The notes under the pieces: generated by a model | Seen by the model: only the letters and a program-made list of their open reading frames with translations | Database searches by the model: none | Told to the model about the DNA's origin: nothing | Program-made: the position numbers and the translations under genes | Assembly: GCA_023411645.1 (NCBI GenBank) | Contig: JAEYON010000041.1 | Span: 1-26,473, forward strand | Length of the DNA stretch: 26,473 nt | Direction of reading: 5' to 3' | Source: Bacillota bacterium | GTDB lineage: Bacteria > Bacillota > Clostridia > Acetivibrionales > DTU013 | Shown here: one piece after another, positions 6,273-13,682 of the stretch | How the letters are laid out: each line of letters starts with the position of its first letter | Numbering within the stretch: position 1 is the stretch's first letter

Positions 6273-6386
6273 ATAAATTTAAGTTAAATACAAAAAATAA
6301 ACAGGCCATAAAATGTACTGACTAATATGCTAAATTATTGCTTTTATTTTGCTTATTACATATAACAAAAGAGGAGACGAGCAACA

Positions 6387-7088
6387 ATGCAAAGGAAGAC
6401 AGTATTACTCATCCTGATAACTATTTTTATTGTATTTACCCTGTTTTTTTATACACAATTTCCAAACATACTCAGCCGAAGTATTACTACACTTTCCGGG
6501 TATGGTTCCTCCGGAGATGAGGTCACGAAAATCCAAACCCGTCTGTCAGCATGGGGATATTATAATGGAGGCATTGACGGCCTGTATGGATATTTGACAT
6601 ACAGTGCAGTCAAAGAGTTTCAAAGGAAAAACGGTCTCACAATAGATGGAATAGCCGGCCCGCAAACGCTGGCTGCCCTCGGTCTTCCCACAGGCACTCA
6701 GCAGGGCGTCTCTGAGAGTCCCGGTGCCAGCGCGGATACAGGTGATTTGTACCTGCTGGCAAGATTGATTCACGGTGAGGCACGAGGAGAACCTTACGAA
6801 GGTAAAGTCGCTGTTGGTGCCGTAGTGCTTAACAGGACAAGAGATTCAAGGTTTCCAAGTACACTTGCTGGGGTGATCTATCAACCCGGTGCATTTGATG
6901 CTGTTTATGACGGGCAAATCAATCTCGCCCCTGACACAAGCTCAATCAACGCTGCAAGAGATGCCCTAAATGGATGGGATCCATCATATGGCTGTATCTA
7001 CTACTACAATCCCAGCACAGCAACAAGTTCTTGGATCTGGTCACGACGCATTGTAGTAAGAATAGGCAATCATAACTTTGCAGTGTGA
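6387..7088 (+). CDS. sleB: Spore cortex-lytic enzyme SleB
   Basis: A 233-residue cell wall hydrolase. SleB is a lytic transglycosylase that cuts cortex peptidoglycan containing muramic-delta-lactam during germination. Residues 1-24 form an N-terminal signal or anchor segment. Residues about 40-90 are a peptidoglycan-binding type 1 domain (SSGDEVTKIQTRLSAWGYY, DGLYGYLTYSAVKEFQ, DGIAGPQTLAALGL). Residues about 115-233 are the hydrolase domain: LYLLARLIHGEARGEPYEGK holds the catalytic Glu, followed by VAVGAVVLNRTRDSRFP and CIYYYNPSTATSSWIW. The length fits short clostridial SleB. AGAGGAGA lies upstream. No YpeB gene follows, although YpeB stabilises SleB in Bacillus. In Bacillus sleB is sigma-G dependent; here I found no convincing sigma-G site. 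Confidence 0.92.
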   Translation: MQRKTVLLILITIFIVFTLFFYTQFPNILSRSITTLSGYGSSGDEVTKIQTRLSAWGYYNGGIDGLYGYLTYSAVKEFQRKNGLTIDGIAGPQTLAALGLPTGTQQGVSESPGASADTGDLYLLARLIHGEARGEPYEGKVAVGAVVLNRTRDSRFPSTLAGVIYQPGAFDAVYDGQINLAPDTSSINAARDALNGWDPSYGCIYYYNPSTATSSWIWSRRIVVRIGNHNFAV

Positions 7089-7134
7089 GCAGGCAAAAGG
7101 TTGAGTTGCTATAAGGTTAATAGTGCCGCATCTG

Positions 7135-7168
7135 TGAGAACTGTCCCCATTTAGTTCGTCCCATTTAG
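7135..7168 (-). repeat. GGGGAC-AG-TTCTCA copy with GTCCC satellite
   Basis: TGAGAACTGTCCCC at 7135-7148 is an exact AG-type copy in minus orientation. It is followed by ATTTAGTTCGTCCC and ATTTAGTCCCCAC, two shorter echoes of its GTCCC end. It fills most of the gap between the convergent sleB and membrane-protein genes. Confidence 0.85.
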
Positions 7169-7175
7169 TCCCCAC

Positions 7176-7997
7176 TTATTTATGCTCTAGATTCTTATAG
7201 GTGCTGACGAGGTAGACGGCAAGCGTTGTGAAAAAAGCGGTTGTGAAAGCCCAGCCGGAAAAATAGCGAAACAGTTGGCTTTCGCTTGAATAGATAAAGT
7301 AAATAACGGCGGCAAATACTATACTAAAAAGAAGTAAGCTCAGCGTTATACTCCAAAATCCCCGGTCGGCAAATGCCTTGCCGGTCTTAAAGGCCTTTTC
7401 GACCCCTTTAGATGCTGCAATATACCACATGTAAATATATATACTGAAAAAAGACAGGCACATAAAGAAGACGCCGATTGTCACAATATCCATGAATATC
7501 GCGGCAATCAGAAGATTGGAACCGGCCGTCATGGCCGCCCTTGTAAAAATGATAGCCGGAACAGAAGCAACCAACAGAAACACAGCGAGCAGCAATGTGA
7601 AAAGTGCGGTTTTTAAACCCATAATAAAAAACTTGAAAAAATACTTTTTTAAGCCTTCAAAAAACAGACATCTCTTTTTATTGCCTTTTACCAGCCCATC
7701 CTCAGTAATCATTAAAAATCCAGGCAGCAGTATGCCGATCGCCGTCGATGCTATTATTGTCATTGCCGCCAGCGTTACCAAAATCATCGAGATATTCTCA
7801 GGATCAATCAACATCTGCAAAACAGACAGTATGCCTTCAAAGAATCCTCCACCAGTCATGTTGACAATGCCGATAATCATTGCCATCAGCGGAATGAACG
7901 CGTTGAAAACAGCAGCAGCAAGCATAATGGCACCAATCATTATCAGTATAAAAGGTCTCTTTATAACAGCCTGTATCGTTGTTTTAAAAATATTCAT
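7176..7997 (-). CDS. Polytopic membrane protein, unknown function
   Basis: A 273-residue protein with about six hydrophobic segments, for example PFILIMIGAIMLAAAVFNAF (14-33), MILVTLAAMTIIASTAIGIL (about 78-97), TALFTLLLAVFLLVASVPAI, IFMDIVTIGVFFMCLSFFSI, ITLSLLLFSIVFAAVIYFIY and a last one near the C-terminus. The conserved-looking loop SKGVEKAFKTGKAFADRGFW is reminiscent of uncharacterised Firmicute membrane proteins with 'AFKxG' motifs. No transporter signature is visible. GGGGGAAAG upstream of 7997 sets the start; the open frame goes ten codons further. It begins 37 bases after tex and is probably cotranscribed with it. Confidence 0.75.
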   Translation of the reverse strand: MNIFKTTIQAVIKRPFILIMIGAIMLAAAVFNAFIPLMAMIIGIVNMTGGGFFEGILSVLQMLIDPENISMILVTLAAMTIIASTAIGILLPGFLMITEDGLVKGNKKRCLFFEGLKKYFFKFFIMGLKTALFTLLLAVFLLVASVPAIIFTRAAMTAGSNLLIAAIFMDIVTIGVFFMCLSFFSIYIYMWYIAASKGVEKAFKTGKAFADRGFWSITLSLLLFSIVFAAVIYFIYSSESQLFRYFSGWAFTTAFFTTLAVYLVSTYKNLEHK

Positions 7998-8034
7998 ATA
8001 ATCTTTCCCCCGAACCGATCTATGCATTTTACTC

Positions 8035-10188
8035 TCAAAGTCCTTTCATACTTAGACTGATCCTTTTTTTATCAGAGTCCACCGCCAGAACCTTTACCTT
8101 TACAATATCACCCACAGACACAATATCCATTGGACGTTTAACAAATCTGTCTGCCAGCTCTGAAATGTGAACAAGGCCGTCCTGATGCACTCCAATGTCC
8201 ACGAACGCCCCAAAGTCTGCCACATTTCTCACGGTTCCTGTCAGCACCATCCCTTGCTTCAGGTCTGCAATGTCCAATACATCCGTTTGAAGAACAGGCT
8301 TGGGCAGTTCATCCCTGGGATCGCGTCCGGGTTTCATCAGCTCACTGATAATATCACGCAATGTAGGAACCCCAACGCCGATGGCCGCCGCAACCTCGCC
8401 AATACCTCGCTTTTCCACTTCCTTGGGCAAATTGTCCAGTTTCCTGTCCTGTACATCCTCCAGCTTATATCCCAGCGTTTTCAACATTTTCTCAGCAGCC
8501 GTGTAAGCCTCGGGATGTACGGATGTATTGTCCAGAATACTTTTTCCGTCCTGAATCCTCAAAAAACCGGCGCACTGCTCAAACGCTTTATCCCCAAGCT
8601 TCTTTACCTTTTTTAACTCCTGCCTGCTCATGAAACGTCCATTACTCTCTCTATATTCTACAATATTTTTAGCAACAGTCGCATTAATACCTGAAACATA
8701 CGAAAGTAATGAAGGAGATGCGGTATTCAGATCTACGCCGACACTATTTACACAATCCTCTACAACACCACTCAACGTTTCTCCCAGCCTTTTTTGATTC
8801 ATGTCATGCTGATATTGCCCAACGCCAATCGCCTTTGGATCAATCTTCACTAGCTCTGCCAGCGGGTCCTGAAGCCTTCTGGCAATGGAAACAGCACTTC
8901 TGAGAGATACATCAAATTCGGGAAATTCTTCAGCTCCCAGTTTAGAAGCTGAATACACTGATGCGCCCGCCTCACTTACCACCATATAATAAACTTTTCT
9001 GGATGTCTTTTTCAATACATCGGCGGTAAATATCTCCGTTTCCTTTGAAGCTGTACCATTACCAATAGAAATTATGTCTACCTTAAATTGGTCAATCAAC
9101 CGCAGTATGACTCTTTCCGCTTCCTCCACCTTGTTTTGAGGCGGTGTGGGATATATGACAGTCGTAATCAGAACCCGACCGGTATCGTCAACAACAGCAA
9201 CCTTACAACCGGTTCTATACGCAGGATCAAGTCCCAGAACCACCCTTCCCTTTACCGGCGGTTGCAGCAGCAGGTTTCGCAGATTCTCCGCAAACACCTT
9301 CATCGCCTGTTCGCCAGCCAACTCAGTCATCTCATTCCTGACCTCGTTTTCCATAGAAGGAGAAATAAGGCGCTTATAAGAATCTTCTACTGCATTTTCA
9401 ACATATTCCGATGTAACGGATCTGGTCTTTCTTACGTACTTTGACTTTAGATATGCTATGACAAGCTCCTCAGGCACTTCAATTCGCGCCCGGAGAAATT
9501 CTTCCTTTTCGCCTCTATTGATTGCCAGAATCCTGTGCTTTGCAATTTTCGACACCGGTTCTCTGTAATCATAGTACATCCTGTAAACGGAGTCCCCCTC
9601 CTTCACGGCCTGTGTTACCACGGTACCATGCTTGAAAAACAACTCCCGTACGACCTTTCTGGTCTCTGCATTGTCGGATATTTCCTCCGCAATGATGTCC
9701 ATTGCGCCGGACAACGCTTCCTCATTGCTGCCTACACCTTTTTCAGCATCCAAATAAGCAGATGCAATATCATTAATATTACCCGACACGATCTCCTGGG
9801 CCATTAGTATTGCCGCCAACGGCTCCAGGCCTTTTTCACGGGCAATGGATGCCCTGGTCCTTCTCTTAGGTTTAAACGGTCTGTAGATATCCTCGATTTC
9901 CTGTACACTTTTACTTGCGTCAATAGCTGCAGAAATCTCATCAGTCAGCTTGCCCTGCTCATCAATTAGCCGTCTGACAGCATTCCTTCGCTCCTCCAGA
10001 TTTCGTAAATAAACCAGCCTTTCATAAAGTTCTCTAAGCACCTGGTCATCCAGTTCACCGGTTAGTTCCTTCCTGTAACGGGCAATGAATGGGATCGTGC
10101 AGCCATCATCCACAAGCTTGATAGTATTTTGTACCTGAAATGGCTTAAGATTAAATTCCTGAATCAATTGGGCCGTTATATCCGCCAT
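8035..10188 (-). CDS. tex: Tex-family RNA-binding transcription accessory protein
   Basis: A 717-residue cytoplasmic nucleic acid-binding protein, full length for Tex. In order: the N-terminal Tex helix-turn-helix region (FQVQNTIKLVDDGCTIPFIARYRKE, residues about 17-45), the YEDIYRPFKPKRRTRASIAREKGLEPL region (about 105-130), the YqgF/RNase H-like domain opening VLGLDPAYRTGCKVAVVD (about 318-335), the helix-hairpin-helix part (NTASPSLLSYVSGI, about 488-545, with GQYQHDM before it), and the C-terminal S1 domain (GMVLTGTVRNVADFGAFVDI to KKRISLSMKGL). Tex affects transcription of specific genes and stress traits, but its molecular action is not settled. AAGGAG precedes the ATG. An exact TATAAT at 10273-10268 on the minus strand is a likely -10, with a poor -35. 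The leader has three 18-bp repeats. Confidence 0.95.
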   Translation of the reverse strand: MADITAQLIQEFNLKPFQVQNTIKLVDDGCTIPFIARYRKELTGELDDQVLRELYERLVYLRNLEERRNAVRRLIDEQGKLTDEISAAIDASKSVQEIEDIYRPFKPKRRTRASIAREKGLEPLAAILMAQEIVSGNINDIASAYLDAEKGVGSNEEALSGAMDIIAEEISDNAETRKVVRELFFKHGTVVTQAVKEGDSVYRMYYDYREPVSKIAKHRILAINRGEKEEFLRARIEVPEELVIAYLKSKYVRKTRSVTSEYVENAVEDSYKRLISPSMENEVRNEMTELAGEQAMKVFAENLRNLLLQPPVKGRVVLGLDPAYRTGCKVAVVDDTGRVLITTVIYPTPPQNKVEEAERVILRLIDQFKVDIISIGNGTASKETEIFTADVLKKTSRKVYYMVVSEAGASVYSASKLGAEEFPEFDVSLRSAVSIARRLQDPLAELVKIDPKAIGVGQYQHDMNQKRLGETLSGVVEDCVNSVGVDLNTASPSLLSYVSGINATVAKNIVEYRESNGRFMSRQELKKVKKLGDKAFEQCAGFLRIQDGKSILDNTSVHPEAYTAAEKMLKTLGYKLEDVQDRKLDNLPKEVEKRGIGEVAAAIGVGVPTLRDIISELMKPGRDPRDELPKPVLQTDVLDIADLKQGMVLTGTVRNVADFGAFVDIGVHQDGLVHISELADRFVKRPMDIVSVGDIVKVKVLAVDSDKKRISLSMKGL

Positions 10189-10199
10189 GCTGCTTTACT

Positions 10200-10253
10200 C
10201 CTTTTTCTAGGCTTCTTCGACTTTCTACGCTTTTGTAGCTTTCTATGCTTTTG
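10200..10253 (-). repeat. Three 18-bp tandem repeats in the tex leader
   Basis: On the minus strand CAAAAGCATAGAAAGCTA (10253-10236), CAAAAGCGTAGAAAGTCG (10235-10218) and AAGAAGCCTAGAAAAAGG (10217-10200) are contiguous 18-base units. The last one runs into the tex Shine-Dalgarno sequence. Confidence 0.7.
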
Positions 10254-10362
10254 AAACTCATCAGATCATTATACGGTACTATTCAGTAGCTATGTTTCTT
10301 GTTATTGTGCAGCTATCGTTTCAGCTATTACACAATATCTATGATAATCTAAACAGTTAACT

Positions 10363-11154
10363 TTATAAAACACGACCGATTGTCTCCAATGAATCAAAAA
10401 CAAAATCCGGCTTTACATCGGATTTCTCCACATCCTGCGGGGACGTTTCTCCACTGAGCACCAAAATTCCTGTTATCCCGTTATTTACCGCTGTGGCAAT
10501 GTCTGTATAAAGCCTATCCCCGACAAACGCAAGCTCATCATTTTCCCTTCCTGTGATCAGCTTTATCATATCGACAGTTTCAATAAACGGTTTCCCAAGA
10601 TACTTTGGTTTGACCCCCGTTGAAGCTTCTATCATTGCGCACATCGCACCGCAGTCGGGGATGAATCCATCCTCTGTCGGGCAATTCAAATCCATGTGTG
10701 TTGCCAGAAATTTTGCCCCGTTTCGAATAAATGTGCATGCCTGGGAGATTTTCTCATACGTCAGCGTTGTATCAAAGCTCATAACAACTACATCGGGATT
10801 CTCTTCAACCAACCGGACGCCTCCCTTGATAAAGCTTTCCCTGAGCAGCTCCGTCCCCACTAGGAAGACACTTGACTGAGAATATTTTTCGTTCAAATAT
10901 TTAATTGTAACGTCTCCTGATGTAACAATTTTCTCCTCTTCTATATAGCATCCCATTGCTGCAAGCTTCTTTTGATAAAAAGCACTGGTCCGGGACGAGT
11001 TGTTAGTAAAAAACAGAAATTCTCTGCCCGTTTTGTTCAGCTTGCCCAGAAAATCCAGTGAACCTTCGATCAGCCTGTTTCCAAGGTAAAAAGTTCCGTC
11101 CATATCTAGCACAAAAAGACGTTTCTGTTTTAAGTCCATCAGATTCTCAGTCAT
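10363..11154 (-). CDS. araL: HAD-IIA sugar-phosphate phosphatase, AraL/NagD type
   Basis: A 263-residue HAD-superfamily phosphatase. VLDMDGTFYLGN (residues about 15-26) is motif I with the nucleophile Asp; FLFFTNNSSRTSAFY is motif II; KYLGKP supplies the motif III Lys; and ELAFVGDRLYTDIATAVNNG is the metal-binding motif IV. The large C2-type cap lies between motifs II and III, as in NagD, AraL and PNPase-like members. AraL of Bacillus dephosphorylates several sugar phosphates and lies in the ara operon with araD and araM, the order seen here. GGAGG lies four bases before the ATG, inside the end of araM, and the two frames overlap by eight bases, so translation is probably coupled. A repeat-like GGAGAAACGTCCCC (10452-10439) encodes the conserved GETSP turn. 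Confidence 0.85.
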   Translation of the reverse strand: MTENLMDLKQKRLFVLDMDGTFYLGNRLIEGSLDFLGKLNKTGREFLFFTNNSSRTSAFYQKKLAAMGCYIEEEKIVTSGDVTIKYLNEKYSQSSVFLVGTELLRESFIKGGVRLVEENPDVVVMSFDTTLTYEKISQACTFIRNGAKFLATHMDLNCPTEDGFIPDCGAMCAMIEASTGVKPKYLGKPFIETVDMIKLITGRENDELAFVGDRLYTDIATAVNNGITGILVLSGETSPQDVEKSDVKPDFVFDSLETIGRVL

Positions 11155-12319
11155 AGAACCTCCTGGTCAATATATCTGTGAACTCCTCCAGTTTACCTTT
11201 TTCGGCACAGAAGCGCAGCATCGTGTACTTGTCCCTTTGATACATTGCTTTCATCATACTCTCCACAAAAACGTCACGACTGACACCCAATTCTCCGGGG
11301 GTTATGGCAGCTCCAATCTTTTGGAGCAATCCTGTTACCTGTTCCACAGCAGGGTAATTAATCCCTGCTGGCAGCATATCGGCAGCTAGTTCATAAAGCA
11401 TTGCTGTTACAACCGTACCGACTCCGACGGCATTTCCATGAAGAGCATGGGCATCGCCTGCCTCAATTGCTTTAACCTCCCAGTAATGAGCAATCTGATG
11501 CTCCGTACCGGAAGCAGGCCGTGAGACACCCACAAGCCCCATTGAAACACCGGTTAGTATCAACGCCTCAATGAGATACCGGATAGCTTGTTCTTCCCTG
11601 GCAGCCAAACCTTCCGTACTTTCAATACATCTATCCACGCCTCTTTGCACGAGACTTGCCGTTGTCATGCAATAATACTCATCCTGCAAAATATTGGCCA
11701 GCTTCCAATCTGCAAGAGCGGTCAGCTTCCCAAGCACATCACCGAATCCCGCCTGGATCATTACCATTGGCGCGTTCTGCATGATCGAAGTATCAGCGAA
11801 GATAGCACAGGGATATTTCCCAGGGACAGTAATTTTTTTATGGTTGATGATAACCGGAGATACTACAGAAGCGTACCCATCCATAGAAGGTGCGGTACCT
11901 GCGATCGCAAAGGGTATGTTCATTCTGAAGCAGACTAAACGGCAAATATCATTTATTACACCTGATCCTACTGCAAGTACAAACGAGGTATCCTGTTCCA
12001 TTTCTAACAAAAGTCTTCCAATGGTGTGTTCATCCGGTAAAAGATCATGCTCTCCAGTTTCAAATACAAACGACTTAAGCCGAAAGCCTTCGCTCTCAAG
12101 CCTGTTTATGACTGTTTCACCAAATACGCTATATGTATTCATATCAGATAAAACAAAAAGCTTTCCACTTTTGTATGTCCCAAGAAAATCAACAAGGTCG
12201 TCGAGAATACCGTTTTGGACAACAATTTTTTCTATGTCAACAGAATGCTTTCTTCCACAAGCGCAAACAAACGACAGTCCCGGCATTTCTTCAATTCTTG
12301 TCTGCAATAAATCCTTCAT
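11147..12319 (-). CDS. araM: sn-Glycerol-1-phosphate dehydrogenase AraM/EgsA
   Basis: A 390-residue enzyme of the iron-dependent alcohol dehydrogenase-like group, close to Bacillus AraM (about 394 residues). AraM reduces dihydroxyacetone phosphate to sn-glycerol-1-phosphate with NAD(P)H and needs a divalent metal. Visible landmarks are the nucleotide-binding turn VLAVGSGVINDICRLV, the substrate strip IPFAIAGTAPSMDGYASV, GFGDVLGKLTALADWKL with the first metal Asp, and the metal-binding His pair in SGTEHQIAHYWE and DAHALHGNAVGVGT. I chose the ATG at 12319 because GAGGAG lies nine bases upstream, beginning right at the araD stop; an upstream ATG at 12355 would overlap araD and lacks a ribosome site. 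Glycerol-1-phosphate in Bacillus feeds PcrB to make heptaprenylglyceryl phosphate. Confidence 0.9.
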   Translation of the reverse strand: MKDLLQTRIEEMPGLSFVCACGRKHSVDIEKIVVQNGILDDLVDFLGTYKSGKLFVLSDMNTYSVFGETVINRLESEGFRLKSFVFETGEHDLLPDEHTIGRLLLEMEQDTSFVLAVGSGVINDICRLVCFRMNIPFAIAGTAPSMDGYASVVSPVIINHKKITVPGKYPCAIFADTSIMQNAPMVMIQAGFGDVLGKLTALADWKLANILQDEYYCMTTASLVQRGVDRCIESTEGLAAREEQAIRYLIEALILTGVSMGLVGVSRPASGTEHQIAHYWEVKAIEAGDAHALHGNAVGVGTVVTAMLYELAADMLPAGINYPAVEQVTGLLQKIGAAITPGELGVSRDVFVESMMKAMYQRDKYTMLRFCAEKGKLEEFTDILTRRFYD

Positions 12320-12332
12320 TCTTTTCTTCTCC

Positions 12333-13022
12333 TCATTTTTGGCCATAATATGCATTCTTGCCGTGCTTCCTTAAAAAATGCTTATTAAGCAGTGCTTCAG
12401 GCACCGCCCTGATACTCGGATTCAACGTGCGCGTGGCATATGCAGTTTGAGCGATCTGCTCCAACACAACGCTATTATGAACAGCCTCATCGGGATCCTT
12501 TCCCCATGTAAACGGGCCATGGCTTGCCACAAGAACACCGGGTACATACATGGGATCCCTGCCCTCAAATGCCTCAATGATTACATTCCCGGTCTGCGCT
12601 TCATACTCACCTTCAATCTCTTCCGCCTTCATGGGGCGTGTACACGGTACTTCACCATAATAATAATCTGCATGAGTAGTCCCGAAGCATGGTATCCCCA
12701 ACTGAGCCTGTGCCCAGGTAGTCGCCCAGGAGGAGTGTGTATGAACAATCCCGCCAATGCCGGAGAATGCCTTATACAGAGTCAAATGCGTCGGAGTGTC
12801 CGACGAAGGCCTGAATTTTCCCTCTACAATATTTCCATCCAGATCCAATACGACCATATGCTCTAATGTCATATCTTCATATCGGACACCACTGGCCTTA
12901 ATAACAACAAGACCTTCTTTTCTATCTATACCGCTGACATTTCCCCAGGTATATACTACGAGTCCGCGCTCAGGCAGCTCAAGATTAGCCTCGAGGACAC
13001 TTTTTTTCAGACTGTCAAGCAT
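12333..13022 (-). CDS. araD: L-ribulose-5-phosphate 4-epimerase
   Basis: A 229-residue class II aldolase/adducin-fold enzyme that converts L-ribulose-5-phosphate to D-xylulose-5-phosphate. Length and motifs match AraD: TWGNVSGIDR and VIKASGVRYEDMT at the N-terminus, the metal His pair in IVHTHSSWATTWAQ, the catalytic region CFGTTHADYYYGEVPCTR, the third His in VLVASHGPFTWGKDPDEAVH, and the C-terminal region AYATRTLNP ending in KHGKNAYYGQK with the conserved Tyr. GAGGTG lies upstream of the ATG. It opens a three-gene operon with araM (gap 13 bases) and araL. No araA or araB is present in the window, so pentose entry is not explained by this locus alone. Confidence 0.95.
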   Translation of the reverse strand: MLDSLKKSVLEANLELPERGLVVYTWGNVSGIDRKEGLVVIKASGVRYEDMTLEHMVVLDLDGNIVEGKFRPSSDTPTHLTLYKAFSGIGGIVHTHSSWATTWAQAQLGIPCFGTTHADYYYGEVPCTRPMKAEEIEGEYEAQTGNVIIEAFEGRDPMYVPGVLVASHGPFTWGKDPDEAVHNSVVLEQIAQTAYATRTLNPSIRAVPEALLNKHFLRKHGKNAYYGQK

Positions 13023-13046
13023 GCTATGTCACCTCGCAAATAAAAA

Positions 13047-13082
13047 TTTATAAATAAACTTTACCATACCTGTCACTGACAG
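13047..13082 (-). promoter_or_regulatory. Promoter of araD-araM-araL with palindromic operator candidate
   Basis: On the minus strand GTGACA (13076-13071), 18 bases, and TATAAA (13052-13047) form a plausible sigma-A promoter 24 bases before the araD ATG. CTGTCAGTGACAG (13082-13070) is a perfect odd-length palindrome (CTGTCA-G-TGACAG) overlapping the -35, suggesting a repressor site. The regulator is not visible in the window. Confidence 0.5.
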
Positions 13083-13094
13083 TCCATAGCTTAG

Positions 13095-13158
13095 GGGGAC
13101 ACTTCTCAACTTTACCCTCGGGGACACTTCTCAACTTTACCCTTGGGGACACTTCTCA
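13095..13158 (+). repeat. Three GGGGAC-AC-TTCTCA copies, 25-bp tandem array
   Basis: Exact cores lie at 13095-13108, 13120-13133 and 13145-13158. The unit is 25 bases, GGGGACACTTCTCAACTTTA followed by CCCTC/T. All three carry the AC dinucleotide, a version found nowhere else in the window. Confidence 0.92.
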
Positions 13159-13239
13159 ATTTAACGTCAAAACAACAAAGAAAAACAGAGGCCATCTCTG
13201 AACAACAATGCAATACAAAATATATTTTCATGCATTTTT

Positions 13240-13346
13240 CAAGAAACGTCCCCTGTTTTTTCCCTGTTCTATCCTGTGAGCTATCTCATGTTCTGATGAA
13301 ATCAAGCACTTGTTGAGAAACGTCCCCCTACCTGAGAAACGTCCCC
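13240..13346 (-). repeat. Three GGGGAC-GT-TTCTCA copies in minus orientation
   Basis: CAAGAAACGTCCCC (13240-13253), TGAGAAACGTCCCC (13314-13327) and TGAGAAACGTCCCC (13333-13346). The last two are 19 bases apart. Together with the AC array they occupy most of the gene-free stretch 13083-13381, facing the opposite way. Confidence 0.88.
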
Positions 13347-13381
13347 CTTAGTTGGTTCCTATATGTTGGTTTCCCGCATTA

Positions 13382-13519
13382 TCAGCGGCACTTGCCGTTT
13401 TTGGAGTTTACGGCTTTTTCAAATCGTCCTTCGCCAGCATTCTCTCCCAGTTGATCATTGGAAACGTCAGGTTTTACCTTTTTATCTATCCCACTAACCT
13501 TCTTCTTTTTACTAGACAT
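13382..13519 (-). CDS. 45-residue basic small protein, unknown
   Basis: A short frame with an ideal ribosome site, AAAGGAGGATAACTG, directly before the ATG at 13519. The product starts MSSKKKKVSGIDKKVKPDVS and continues NDQLGENAGEGRFEKAVNSK to a Cys-Arg end. It is strongly basic at the N-terminus, has no hydrophobic segment and is probably disordered. A weak sigma-A-like TTGTGT-N16-CATAAT lies about 60 bases upstream. I do not recognise a family. PDVS is encoded by CCTGACGTTTCC, which partly resembles the dispersed repeat. Confidence 0.5.
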   Translation of the reverse strand: MSSKKKKVSGIDKKVKPDVSNDQLGENAGEGRFEKAVNSKNGKCR

Positions 13520-13682
13520 CAGTTATCCTCCTTTCATCATCTAATATCTCCTACTTTCTTATTATTTGCATTTATTTGAAAATTATGTCTGGACATTGCA
13601 TATACACAAATAATGGATAGCATTAGCCCCCATTGATTGCAACAAATTGCTGCTTCATCACCTCATATGCTCTGCATATCCT

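Noticed and set aside
6271..6330. Possible sigma-G promoter for sleB (TGAATA or TAAATA with CATAAAA)
   Set aside because: Spacing or -10 does not fit TGMATA-N17/18-CATACTA.
8629..8643. GAAACGTCC in tex
   Set aside because: Matches only the middle of the repeat; the ends differ, and the frame encodes normal Tex sequence.
11694..12374. Long plus-strand frame of 226 codons antisense to araM
   Set aside because: It is a shadow of araM, whose motifs and operon position are clear; no ribosome site or recognised domain.
13095..13158. CRISPR-like array of three regular repeats
   Set aside because: Unit is only 25 bp with no distinct spacers, and no cas genes are present; this is a tandem array of the dispersed element.
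13352..13579. Plus-strand frame of 75 codons
   Set aside because: No ribosome site, and it is antisense to the better-supported 45-codon frame at 13382-13519.
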